36,833 bases of DNA, taken from IMG/VR virus record IMGVR_UViG_3300042691_009717, positions 1 to 36,833 of that record. The stretch is one strand, 5' to 3'. The stretch comes from a virus. The first letter of the stretch is position 1. Every line of letters begins with the position of its first letter. A program made the translations under genes and the position numbers. The notes under the pieces are model-generated. The model was not told the DNA's origin. It saw only the letters and a program-made list of their open reading frames with translations, and did no database searches. Shown piece by piece: positions 30,534 to 36,833 of the stretch.

Positions 30534-31090
30534 TGGCACATTTACTAATATCACAGGACTACTTAAATAAGAAGTCTTTAATACCTTCAAATGTTGAGTG
30601 GCAGTCACTACTTCCATTTTTAGAGTTAGCTCAAATTAACGATTTAATGCCGTTATTAGGCTCTGATTATTATGATGAGTTAATTACACAGTCTACTGCT
30701 CCAACATCATTTACAGGGTTAAATAAATATGTTTTAGATACGTATGTTATACCAGCTTTAACTTGGTATTTTTTAGCAAGAGCTACACCTTTTATAAGAG
30801 CGAGATATGCTAATAAGGGTGTGATGTTGAATAACGCTGATAATAGCAATAATACTGATTTAGGAGAAACAAAATATTTAGTAGACATTCACAAGAACAC
30901 GGCTGAAGAAATAAGTGATAGAATGATAAAGTACCTAAATTTAAAAGGTGCTAGTTATTTTCCAACTTATTTTAGCTCTAATAATCAAACATTGATTCCA
31001 CCAGCTAATGATGCTTTTGATTGCCCTTTGTACTTAGAAGATTTAAACGATGTTAAACCTTATCCAAACTGGGGTGACCCAAGAGATTAA
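30533..31090 (+). CDS. Head-tail connector-like protein, DUF6712-type (185 aa)
   Basis: Begins MAHLLISQDYLNKKSLIPSN and contains LPFLELAQINDLMPLLGSDYY and TWYFLARATPFIRARYANKG, a pattern I recognise from connector proteins in Bacteroidota phages. It lies immediately after the portal (one-base overlap), the usual place for the first connector. Mostly helical. Its assignment rests on family resemblance and position. Confidence 0.75.
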   Translation: MAHLLISQDYLNKKSLIPSNVEWQSLLPFLELAQINDLMPLLGSDYYDELITQSTAPTSFTGLNKYVLDTYVIPALTWYFLARATPFIRARYANKGVMLNNADNSNNTDLGETKYLVDIHKNTAEEISDRMIKYLNLKGASYFPTYFSSNNQTLIPPANDAFDCPLYLEDLNDVKPYPNWGDPRD

Positions 31091-31200
31091 TGAAAAACAA
31101 AGTAAGAATAAAAAACGAAAAGAAACTTAAAGACTATTTAATTAAATTAAATGCTAACACTAAACCGACTAATAACGGAGATAGAAACATTCAAAAGTAA
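31090..31200 (+). CDS. Small basic hypothetical protein (36 aa)
   Basis: Lysine-rich (MKNKVRIKNEKKLKDY). It starts in a TAATG junction with the connector gene and overlaps the following gene by 50 bases out of frame. It may be a short linker peptide, or the frame may be an accidental bridge. Coding support is only the junction. Confidence 0.4.
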   Translation: MKNKVRIKNEKKLKDYLIKLNANTKPTNNGDRNIQK

Positions 31201-31750
31201 CCATAAGATTTTGAAGTCATGGATATTTGGTGACCCATGGGAAGCTAATGCAAAACATGATATTCAATACCCTTTACTTTTTGGGATGATTCAACCTAGC
31301 CCTATAAGTGGGACAAAGGAAACCTTTTCTATTTCTTTTACGGTATGTGATAGGGAGCGAGTAGATAAGTCAAACACTTTAGAGGTTTTAAGTAATACTA
31401 AACAGTTAGTAAATGACTTATTAAGTTACTTTAAATACGAAGAGTTCACTGATTATTTCACTATTGATGAAACCATTACTCCTGATCCTTTTATAGAATC
31501 ATTTAATGATAATTGTGCAGGATGGACATTTACGGTAAACTTTAACCAGCCTTTTGAATGGGATTTGTGTTCAGTTCCTTATACTGGAAGTCCTGCCCCT
31601 TTGAGTACTGACTATGTTACTATTGTAGATCAAGATGGTAATATTTTAGCAACAATGCAAACAGGAACATACACAGTAACACAGTTAACTACTTTATTAC
31701 AAGATTTAAGTTCAAACCCAACAACAACAATTATTCAAGATATAGTATAA
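31151..31750 (+). CDS. Tail terminator or completion protein (199 aa)
   Basis: The pattern LEVLSNTKQLVNDLLSYF and CAGWTFTVNFNQPFEWDLC is characteristic of tail-terminator or tail-completion proteins in Bacteroidota phages. The C-terminal 50 residues are a T/Q-rich segment that may be an attached peptide. It ends one base into the next gene. Position after connector supports the role. Confidence 0.75.
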   Translation: MLTLNRLITEIETFKSNHKILKSWIFGDPWEANAKHDIQYPLLFGMIQPSPISGTKETFSISFTVCDRERVDKSNTLEVLSNTKQLVNDLLSYFKYEEFTDYFTIDETITPDPFIESFNDNCAGWTFTVNFNQPFEWDLCSVPYTGSPAPLSTDYVTIVDQDGNILATMQTGTYTVTQLTTLLQDLSSNPTTTIIQDIV

Positions 31751-33036
31751 TGGCTACAGTTAATGCAGAAATAAGATTTGCCCCAAAAGATGCTGCTTGG
31801 GTAACAGCCAATGCTTCTTTAGTATTACAGGATGGAGAAATAGTTTACAGAAGTAGTGATGGTAAATATGTTATAGGTGATAATTCAACAGCTTTATCAG
31901 GTTTAACTTGGTATGGTGGTGTTTCATCTTCAGGCTTAACAGTAGGAACTACTACAATAACAGGCGGAACTAACACAAGAATCCTTTATAATAATAATGG
32001 GGTTGTTGGGGAGTATGCTGTAACAGGAACGGGAACAACGGCTGTGTTGGGAACTAGTCCAACTATAACAAACTTAGGTATTAATAAAACAAGCCCTGTT
32101 TATTTCTTAGACATTCTTTCAGATAGCCAAACGGGTACAGAAGCTATATCTTTTAGATATCACGCTGGAGCAACAAGCGGATCTCCTCAAATGTTTTTTG
32201 AAAAAGCAAGGGGTACGTTAGCTACTCCAACGGCATTATTAAGTAATGATGATATTGGGTATTTATCATGGAGGGGACATACTGGCTCTGCTTTTACAGG
32301 GACTAGAGCTGCAATATATTGTGAGGCATCAGAAAATTGGTCACCAACCGCTAACGGGACGCAAATAACATTTTCTGTAACTCCAAACACAACATCATCC
32401 ACAATAAATGCTGTTAGGATATTACAGAACGGAAATTTACACATATTAAATACAACTTCATATTTACACATGGGTAGTGCTGCTCCTACAACTTCTAATT
32501 ATAAAATACAAGCTGACGGAACAAATACACTATTAAACGGTAATTCTGCCGTATATATAAGAACAGGAGATAATTCTTACAATAACGCAATATTTAATAC
32601 GACATCAACTGTTTTTACTTGTAGTACAATAGGAAGCGGAGCAAATACAAATTTTACATTCACTGTACCTACTAACACTAATCAAACAGCCACAACTAAC
32701 ATACCTAACTTTAGAGTAACTGGTTCAACTAAACAATGGGCAACAGGGACTGTAAGTTTGCAGTATTTTAATTGGTTTTCTGCCAATACGGTTGGGGCTG
32801 TTGGAGCATCAACGTTTACTCATGTTTCTAATTTTAGAAGTGATGCACCTTTACAAGGCACTAATGCAACAGCTACCAACTTATACGCTATTGATTGCGG
32901 TGGTCATATGTTTATAGCTAACTCAGTAGGTGTACCAAGTAACAACCCAACTGGCGGAGGTATATTATATGTTGAGGCTGGAGCTTTAAAATATAGAGGT
33001 TCAAGTGGAACGGTTACCACAATAGCAAACGCTTAA
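31750..33036 (+). CDS. Second tail fibre or adhesion protein (428 aa)
   Basis: The N-terminal sequence EIRFAPKDAAWVTANASLVLQ, followed by DGEIVYRSSDGKYVIGD, is typical of fibre head domains, and the C-terminal GGILYVEAGALKYRGSSG is typical of phage fibre tips. The intermediate region is T/N/S/A-rich and beta-strand-like. Likely a receptor-binding or accessory fibre. It overlaps the previous gene by 1 base. The two fibres (this and the one at 19717) are different in repeat type. Confidence 0.75.
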   Translation: MATVNAEIRFAPKDAAWVTANASLVLQDGEIVYRSSDGKYVIGDNSTALSGLTWYGGVSSSGLTVGTTTITGGTNTRILYNNNGVVGEYAVTGTGTTAVLGTSPTITNLGINKTSPVYFLDILSDSQTGTEAISFRYHAGATSGSPQMFFEKARGTLATPTALLSNDDIGYLSWRGHTGSAFTGTRAAIYCEASENWSPTANGTQITFSVTPNTTSSTINAVRILQNGNLHILNTTSYLHMGSAAPTTSNYKIQADGTNTLLNGNSAVYIRTGDNSYNNAIFNTTSTVFTCSTIGSGANTNFTFTVPTNTNQTATTNIPNFRVTGSTKQWATGTVSLQYFNWFSANTVGAVGASTFTHVSNFRSDAPLQGTNATATNLYAIDCGGHMFIANSVGVPSNNPTGGGILYVEAGALKYRGSSGTVTTIANA

Positions 33037-33078
33037 CTTTTAACATTTGCGTATTAAAATAAATATTAATTTAGCCGT

Positions 33079-33441
33079 ATGAAAACAACAATAATAATAC
33101 TTTTGTTAGCATTCGGGATGAAAGCGCAAATAAACGATCAGGATGGTTCAGTTAAACACGTCTATGCAAGTTGGATAGGTTCAACATTAATAGGCACTTC
33201 TATTAATCATTACATAGATAAACCGACTTTATCAACATGGTTAGGTTCTGTTTCTATGTTTGGAATTGGTTTAGGAAAAGAGTATATTTGGGACAGAAAA
33301 ATGAAGAAAGGCGTATTCAGTAAAGAAGACATTATTCATAACGGTTGGGGATGCGCATTAGGCTTGATAAGCACGAGAGTAGTAATTGACATAAGATATA
33401 AAAAAGAAGATAAACATAAACCTAAAAACACATGGAATTAA
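33079..33441 (+). CDS. YfiM-like exported protein, lysis-module member (120 aa)
   Basis: The N-terminus (MKTTIIILLLAFGMKAQ) is a signal peptide or signal anchor. The middle has hydrophobic segments (YASWIGSTLIG, LGSVSMFGIGLGKEY) and a conserved-looking KEDIIHNGWGCALG. This is reminiscent of the YfiM/DUF2279 group of predicted lipoproteins. No lipobox Cys is obvious. Position at the beginning of the lysis module, 36-base gap, with an A-rich leader. Function in lysis is speculative. Confidence 0.65.
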   Translation: MKTTIIILLLAFGMKAQINDQDGSVKHVYASWIGSTLIGTSINHYIDKPTLSTWLGSVSMFGIGLGKEYIWDRKMKKGVFSKEDIIHNGWGCALGLISTRVVIDIRYKKEDKHKPKNTWN

Positions 33442-33584
33442 AGGATAAGACAATTGAAGAATTAAAGGTTATTGCATTTGACATTGACCAATCAATTAAG
33501 AAGAGCCAACACAATTATCAAGTAGTAATTAATTTGATTAACGAGAAACTACAAGCTCAAAAGAATGAACCTAGCGAATCTTAA
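33432..33584 (+). CDS. Small helical protein (50 aa)
   Basis: All-helical and charged, beginning MELKDKTIEELKVIAFDIDQ. It overlaps the YfiM-like gene by 10 bases and the next gene by 20 bases. No family. The overlaps on both sides suggest it is translated with the lysis genes. Confidence 0.6.
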   Translation: MELKDKTIEELKVIAFDIDQSIKKSQHNYQVVINLINEKLQAQKNEPSES

Positions 33585-33816
33585 ATTCTCGTTTGAAGAC
33601 TTTGTAAAACTAGCAGGGTTTATGGGTACTTTCTTAGTAGGGTACTATAATATAGTTAGTGAGATAAGAGAAAACAAAGTAGTAAACAATGCAGATAAAG
33701 TAATAATTAACTTTAGGCTTGATAAGATAGAAGCTGCCTTACATATTAATGATGTACCAAGTAGTGTAGCAGTATTACCTAGTCAACCTAATGTACCTAA
33801 AAAAGAAGATGAATAG
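33565..33816 (+). CDS. Small membrane protein, possible holin accessory (83 aa)
   Basis: A hydrophobic segment spans residues 13-31 (FVKLAGFMGTFLVGYYNIV). After it comes an amphipathic helix (NNADKVIINFRLDKIEAAL) and a Pro-rich tail. One membrane helix and a short tail are usual in small phage lysis proteins. Its place between lysis-associated genes is consistent. A three-TM holin follows about 570 bases later, so a secondary role is likely. Confidence 0.6.
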   Translation: MNLANLKFSFEDFVKLAGFMGTFLVGYYNIVSEIRENKVVNNADKVIINFRLDKIEAALHINDVPSSVAVLPSQPNVPKKEDE

Positions 33817-34012
33817 AATACAACAAATGTCTACTGAGTATTTAAAATACTTAACAGAAAATATGTATAAAAACTTTTGTACTGAAGAATCTTTAGTTAC
33901 TGGTAATTTAGAGATAATAGAACCTAGAACATTCACTAAAGATGATTTTACAAAGGGAAGTATAGTTTATCAAATTTTTGAAGAATACGAAAAAAGACTT
34001 GTAAATGCTTAG
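33809..34012 (+). CDS. Hypothetical protein in the lysis module (67 aa)
   Basis: Starts in an ATGA-type overlap; an in-frame ATG 18 bases upstream is less likely because it is deeper in the previous gene. The protein begins MNRIQQMSTEYLKYL and ends with a charged helix (IFEEYEKRLVNA). No known motifs. It overlaps the endolysin gene by 8 bases and so is coordinated with it. Confidence 0.65.
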   Translation: MNRIQQMSTEYLKYLTENMYKNFCTEESLVTGNLEIIEPRTFTKDDFTKGSIVYQIFEEYEKRLVNA

Positions 34013-34382
34013 CCAAAGAGATTTAGACCGTTTAAAAGGAGTGAAACAATGCTTAATTGATTTATTAATTGAAGCAGCTAAAGATAGTCCTTATGAGTTT
34101 CACATTCCTGCTGATGGTGGGTTAAGAACTGCTGAGATGCAGAACGCCCTCTTTTTAAAAAAGGTGAGTAAATGTGATGGTTATAATACTATTTCAGAAC
34201 ACCAAAAAGGTACTGCTTTTGATATTTTCTTATTAATTGATGGTAAGGCTAGTTGGGATAAAGTAAAGCTAACAGAAACAGCAAAACATATTAAACAAGT
34301 AGCAAAGGATAAATTTAAAATCTCTTTAACATGGGGTGGGGATTGGAAGACATTTAAAGATTTACCTCATTTTCAATTGTAA
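34005..34382 (+). CDS. Endolysin, peptidase M15 family (125 aa)
   Basis: The zinc-binding site of D-Ala-D-Ala carboxypeptidase-type M15 enzymes is present: SEHQKGTAFDI (H66, D73), GGDW and PHF (H122). R41 in DGGLRTAE is the conserved arginine. M15 endolysins cut peptide bonds in peptidoglycan. It has no signal peptide, so release needs the holin. It lies one base before the holin start. Confidence 0.93.
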   Translation: MLSQRDLDRLKGVKQCLIDLLIEAAKDSPYEFHIPADGGLRTAEMQNALFLKKVSKCDGYNTISEHQKGTAFDIFLLIDGKASWDKVKLTETAKHIKQVAKDKFKISLTWGGDWKTFKDLPHFQL

Positions 34383-34383
34383 C

Positions 34384-34848
34384 ATGCCAATAGGAAACGT
34401 AATAAAAAACATCTTTTCAGGTGGTGCTAGTAAGCTAGTAGAAACAGTATCTAATGTAGTGGATGAGTTCACTATTTCAAAAGAAGAAAAAGAAGCGATC
34501 AAAATTAAATTGATTGAAGAAACAAACAAGCACATTCAGTTAATGGAGCAGGAAGCCACAAAACAAATGGATATTCAGGCTAAAGAAAATGAATCTGCTA
34601 GACAAAGAGAGATTCAAATTGCTAGTTCTGATAAAGTCCCATACATTAATAAAATAATTACCCCTGTTTTAGCTTTAATAGTTATTATAGGTGGCGGATA
34701 TATTTATAAGACCGCACACACCTCAGAAGAAAGAACTATTGTTATAAGCGTTATAATGCTTGTTTTAGGCTATTACTTTGGAAGTTCAATTGGCTCTCAC
34801 AACAAACAAATACAGCTAAATAAACATGCAGACCTTAACTCCAAATAA
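34384..34848 (+). CDS. Holin, three-transmembrane-type family (154 aa)
   Basis: The N-terminal half (GNVIKNIFSGGASKLVETVS ... ISKEEKEAIKIKLI) is a charged amphipathic region. Two hydrophobic helices lie near residues 98-113 (around ITPVLALIVIIGGGYIY) and 121-139 (VISVIMLVLGYYFGSSIG). This matches the 'holin of 3TMs' type common beside M15 lysins. The ATG at 34384 is used, one base past the endolysin stop. Its pore formation in the inner membrane would time lysis. Confidence 0.8.
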   Translation: MPIGNVIKNIFSGGASKLVETVSNVVDEFTISKEEKEAIKIKLIEETNKHIQLMEQEATKQMDIQAKENESARQREIQIASSDKVPYINKIITPVLALIVIIGGGYIYKTAHTSEERTIVISVIMLVLGYYFGSSIGSHNKQIQLNKHADLNSK

Positions 34849-34918
34849 TCCCGAACGGTGGTTCTATTGGTTCATGTTAGGTGTGGCGTGTGCTATGCTG
34901 ATAATATTATGTAGATAA
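34826..34918 (+). CDS. Very small membrane peptide after the holin (30 aa)
   Basis: MQTLTPNNPERW is followed by one hydrophobic helix (FYWFMLGVACAMLIILC). It overlaps the holin gene by 23 bases. It may be a lysis accessory (spanin-like or antiholin), but only the hydrophobic profile and position support it. Confidence 0.45.
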   Translation: MQTLTPNNPERWFYWFMLGVACAMLIILCR

Positions 34919-34932
34919 AAACAAACAAACAA

Positions 34933-35682
34933 ATGATAAACAGACTTTACTTTGACATTGAAACTTCCCCTTGTTTGGGGTGGTTTTGGAGGCCATCTTA
35001 CCAAACAAACCTAAACCACAAAAACGTAATTGAACAGGCAAAGATAATTTGTATCTGTTATAAATGGGAAGGCAAAGATAAAGTCTATCATTTAACATGG
35101 GATTCAAAACAAAACGATAAAAAGATGCTTCAGGACTTTGTAAAGGTTCTTGATTCAGCAGATGAAATAGTAGGGCATAACTCAGATAAATTTGATATAA
35201 AGTGGATAAGAACAAGATGCTTATTCCATAATGTAGGCATGATGCCTGATTATAGCTCATTAGACACGTTAAAAGAAGCACGTAAAGGGTTTTTATTCCC
35301 TTCTAATAGATTGGATGCTATTGGACGTTATACAGGCGTAGGAAAGAAAATAAAGACAACTGAGGAACTTTGGTTTGACGCTTGGTATAAGAACTCAAAA
35401 AGGGCATTAAATGAAATGGTAAAATATTGCAAGCAGGACGTTTTATTATTAGAAGAGGTACACCAAAAACTTAAACCTTACACGAAAATTAAAACAAGGG
35501 TACAAACAGATATAACCGTATGTGGTGCTTGTGGTTCTGATGACTTAAGAATACGTAAATATTCAATCTCAAAAGAGGGTTCAAGGTTTGCTCACTATCA
35601 ATGTCATGGATGTGGAATGTATCACAAGGTTAACGATAATAGATATACGTCGAATTTAAAAGCTAAACAAGGGTTAAAATGA
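34933..35682 (+). CDS. DEDDy-type 3'-5' exonuclease with C-terminal zinc ribbon (249 aa)
   Basis: Exo I is LYFDIETSP (D8, E10), Exo II GHNSDKFDIKWI (D85 or D88), and Exo III is VKYCKQDV (Y165, D169), giving a DEDDy RNase H-like exonuclease. The C-terminal part has two CxxC pairs (C197-C200, C224-C227), a zinc ribbon likely for binding nucleic acid. It could degrade host or linear DNA, or proofread or aid recombination. Late location is unusual for such a nuclease. A-rich AAACAAACAA leader. Confidence 0.85.
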   Translation: MINRLYFDIETSPCLGWFWRPSYQTNLNHKNVIEQAKIICICYKWEGKDKVYHLTWDSKQNDKKMLQDFVKVLDSADEIVGHNSDKFDIKWIRTRCLFHNVGMMPDYSSLDTLKEARKGFLFPSNRLDAIGRYTGVGKKIKTTEELWFDAWYKNSKRALNEMVKYCKQDVLLLEEVHQKLKPYTKIKTRVQTDITVCGACGSDDLRIRKYSISKEGSRFAHYQCHGCGMYHKVNDNRYTSNLKAKQGLK

Positions 35683-35765
35683 TAAAATTAAGAAGATATA
35701 TTTGTACAGTTTGGCTAATAGATAGCAATGGTTATATGTATAAGCATTTTGATATATGGAGTTAG
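35679..35765 (+). CDS. Small hypothetical peptide (28 aa) bridging to the SPFH gene
   Basis: Starts in an ATGA overlap with the exonuclease gene, and its stop lies 10 bases inside the next gene. It begins MIKLRRYICTVWLIDSNGYM. A TATATTTG box (35697-35704) lies inside it. The coupling pattern suggests real translation, but there is no other support. Confidence 0.4.
   Translation: MIKLRRYICTVWLIDSNGYMYKHFDIWS
35697..35704 (+). promoter_or_regulatory. Possible promoter box TATATTTG upstream of the SPFH gene
   Basis: A full TANNTTTG match, 51 bases before the SPFH ATG and internal to the preceding small frame. It could give the SPFH gene separate expression, but could also be a chance match in A/T-rich sequence. 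Confidence 0.3.
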
Positions 35766-36283
35766 TAGCTCATTTATTTGATTTTTTAAAATCATTTTGG
35801 AGTAATATAATACCGTTTTATGTTCTTAATGAATATGAGCATGGTGTTGTTTTAAGGTTTGGCAAACATCATAAAAACATAGAAGCTGGTTTTTATTGGA
35901 AGATTCCTTTTGTTGATGCTCCAGTTCATTGTCATAATACTGTCACAACAATGGCTATAAAAAACCAATCATTAACTACATTAGATGGGGAACAAATTAC
36001 TATTGAATCAATAGTAAAGTATAAAATAGTTAACGCAAAAAAGTATATATTAGAAGTAGAAGATAGTATAGATGCTATAAATGACATAACCCAAGGTAAA
36101 ATAAAACAGATCGTAAATTCAAAAACATGGGAAGAAATAAGAAGATTACGAGATGAAGAGATAAGGGAATTGGTAGGTAACGAAGCAAGAGAATGGGGTA
36201 TAAAAATATATTATATAACTATAACAAGCTTAGTAAAAACAAGGGTATATAAATTAATAAACAATAACTCTCATACTGGTTAA
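35756..36283 (+). CDS. SPFH/Band 7-domain protein (stomatin/HflC-like, 175 aa)
   Basis: YVLNEYEHGVVLRFGKHHKNIEAGFYWKIPFVD is a near-standard SPFH beginning. TLDGEQITIESIVKYKIVNAKKYI and the RDEEIRELVGNEAREWGIKIYYITITSL part complete the domain. A weak N-terminal hydrophobic segment (LFDFLKSFWSNIIPFYVL) could anchor it. The length is short (175), lacking the usual C-terminal coiled-coil. SPFH proteins organise membrane complexes; host HflKC regulates the FtsH protease. A phage member near lysis genes is unusual. Confidence 0.85.
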   Translation: MELVAHLFDFLKSFWSNIIPFYVLNEYEHGVVLRFGKHHKNIEAGFYWKIPFVDAPVHCHNTVTTMAIKNQSLTTLDGEQITIESIVKYKIVNAKKYILEVEDSIDAINDITQGKIKQIVNSKTWEEIRRLRDEEIRELVGNEAREWGIKIYYITITSLVKTRVYKLINNNSHTG

Positions 36284-36290
36284 TCACACA

Positions 36291-36341
36291 ATGAAGGCTT
36301 ATTATGAATCATTACCTGAGCCTACTTCTGACCAATCCTAA
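36291..36341 (+). CDS. Very small hypothetical peptide (16 aa), uncertain
   Basis: A frame beginning MKAYYESLPEPTSDQS starts 7 bases after the SPFH stop. It converges with and overlaps the leftward gene ending at 36322 by 20 bases. Too short to be convincing. No terminator hairpin was found in this convergent junction. Confidence 0.25.
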   Translation: MKAYYESLPEPTSDQS

Positions 36342-36525
36342 AGCAAGTTTTATGTATATTTTGTATTGAATCAGCCATTATAAGATAATTCTCTTTGTAG
36401 CATTCTAATAACTCGATCTGTTTGTTTAGGTTTTCTATTTGAGATTTATAATTTTCTATTTGATATATTAGCACCATAACAAGAATAGTATATAATGCTG
36501 CTATTTTAAATGTTAAATTATTCAT
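36322..36525 (-). CDS. Small membrane-anchored coiled-coil protein (67 aa)
   Basis: The N-terminal hydrophobic helix spans residues 5-22 (around FKIAALYTILVMVLIYQI). It is followed by a coiled coil (residues 23-50; QIENYKSQIENLNKQIELLE). This layout fits an i-spanin (Rz-like) protein, but it is leftward and opposite to the lysis genes, so the assignment is uncertain. It overlaps the next leftward gene by 4 bases (ATGA). Confidence 0.65.
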   Translation of the reverse strand: MNNLTFKIAALYTILVMVLIYQIENYKSQIENLNKQIELLECYKENYLIMADSIQNIHKTCFRIGQK

Positions 36526-36749
36526 AATCTTCTATGTTTAAAACATTTTTGTGTATCTAATTGGCAGGTGTTTGGAATGAAAGTTACCTCTTTTTTAAAG
36601 AAAGAACAAAACCCATAGCTTATTCTGTGGCTTGCATTCTTTTGGTCTTTATGTAATTCTGTATTATCCCATTCCTTTCGTTTGGCTAAATCTCTAACCA
36701 TGTAAATACAGTCATTACAGTTGCAGTCTATACATTGTAGTTCTATCAT
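36522..36749 (-). CDS. Cysteine-rich small protein (75 aa), probable zinc-binding
   Basis: Several cysteines are arranged as LQCIDCNCNDC at the start, then GFCSFF and TCQLDTQKCF towards the end. With the conserved-looking YMVRDLAKRKEW this resembles small Cys-rich proteins common in Bacteroidota phage genomes. It likely coordinates one or more zinc ions. ATGA overlap with the next gene. Function unknown. Confidence 0.75.
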   Translation of the reverse strand: MIELQCIDCNCNDCIYMVRDLAKRKEWDNTELHKDQKNASHRISYGFCSFFKKEVTFIPNTCQLDTQKCFKHRRL

Positions 36750-36769
36750 TTCAATCTTTTTTTATAGTT

Positions 36770-36833
36770 TTAAAACGGGCATTCAGTTTTTAATTCAGTT
36801 AATTCTATATCATGTACAAATTTAGAGTTAAGA
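36770..36833 (-). CDS. 3' end of a truncated small gene (partial)
   Basis: A leftward frame open from the right edge through 20 codons (LNSKFVHDIELTELKTECPF) to a TAA. In a circular genome it would be the continuation of the frame opening at 35 on the left edge; the phase matches exactly. Function unknown. Confidence 0.45.
   Translation of the reverse strand, partial: LNSKFVHDIELTELKTECPF

Noticed and set aside
30180-30617. Leftward 145-codon frame opposite the portal C-terminus
   Set aside because: Cysteine- and serine-rich antisense product of a well-supported portal gene; no promoter or start signal.
1-36833. A classical integron with IntI integrase
   Set aside because: No tyrosine recombinase frame is present anywhere in the window, so only cassette-like units can be claimed.
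1-36833. tRNA genes, CRISPR arrays and insertion sequences
   Set aside because: No cloverleaf-like segments, regularly spaced direct repeats, transposase motifs or paired terminal repeats were found by reading.

Overview
The window is a strongly A+T-rich tailed-phage genome, or nearly all of one. The virion genes (terminase, portal, major capsid, tape measure, long fibre-like proteins) indicate a siphovirus-type particle. The host is most likely a member of the Bacteroidota: promoter-like boxes read TANNTTTG or TANNTTTAC, Shine-Dalgarno sequences are largely absent and replaced by A-rich leaders before ATG, and several proteins (a DUF3127 protein, the tail and capsid families) are of types common in Bacteroidota and their phages. 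No integrase, transposase, tRNA, rRNA or CRISPR array was seen.

Layout. 1-2524 is a leftward block of small unrelated genes separated by imperfect palindromes that resemble integron attC sites. 2525-2663 is a divergent control region with an inverted repeat. 2664-6041 is a rightward early module: small proteins, a DUF3127 OB-like protein, an ERF single-strand annealing protein, a NinG-like protein and an HTH protein. 6042-9375 holds a T-rich segment of uncertain coding status, an HNH nuclease, a DNA methyltransferase paired with a PLP-fold enzyme, and a conserved phage protein of unknown role. 9475-11999 contains small genes, including a second set of cassette-like genes with attC-like palindromes, this time rightward. 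A putative sigma-like factor (12025) precedes the late genes: small and large terminase, a tail assembly chaperone with a probable -1 frameshift extension, tail and fibre proteins, a glycosyltransferase and a SAM methyltransferase, tape measure, XkdF-type protease, scaffold, decoration and major capsid proteins, tail tube, portal, connectors and a second fibre. Lysis genes (M15 endolysin, three-TM-type holin) follow, then a DEDDy exonuclease and an SPFH-domain protein. The right end has leftward small genes again.

How it works together. ERF, NinG, the DUF3127 protein and the exonuclease form a recombination and DNA-processing set. The terminases, protease, scaffold, capsid and portal build and fill the head. 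The chaperone, tape measure, tube and fibres build the tail. The endolysin and holin release progeny. Five late genes share the word AGTATTAT exactly 5 nt before ATG, starting immediately after the sigma-like gene. This suggests a phage-specific late transcription or translation signal.

The two incomplete genes at the window ends join in frame across base 36833 to base 1, so the sequence may be a complete circularly permuted genome. If so, transcription diverges near 2.6 kb and converges near 36.3 kb. Function assignments rest on motif recognition alone; no database search was possible.
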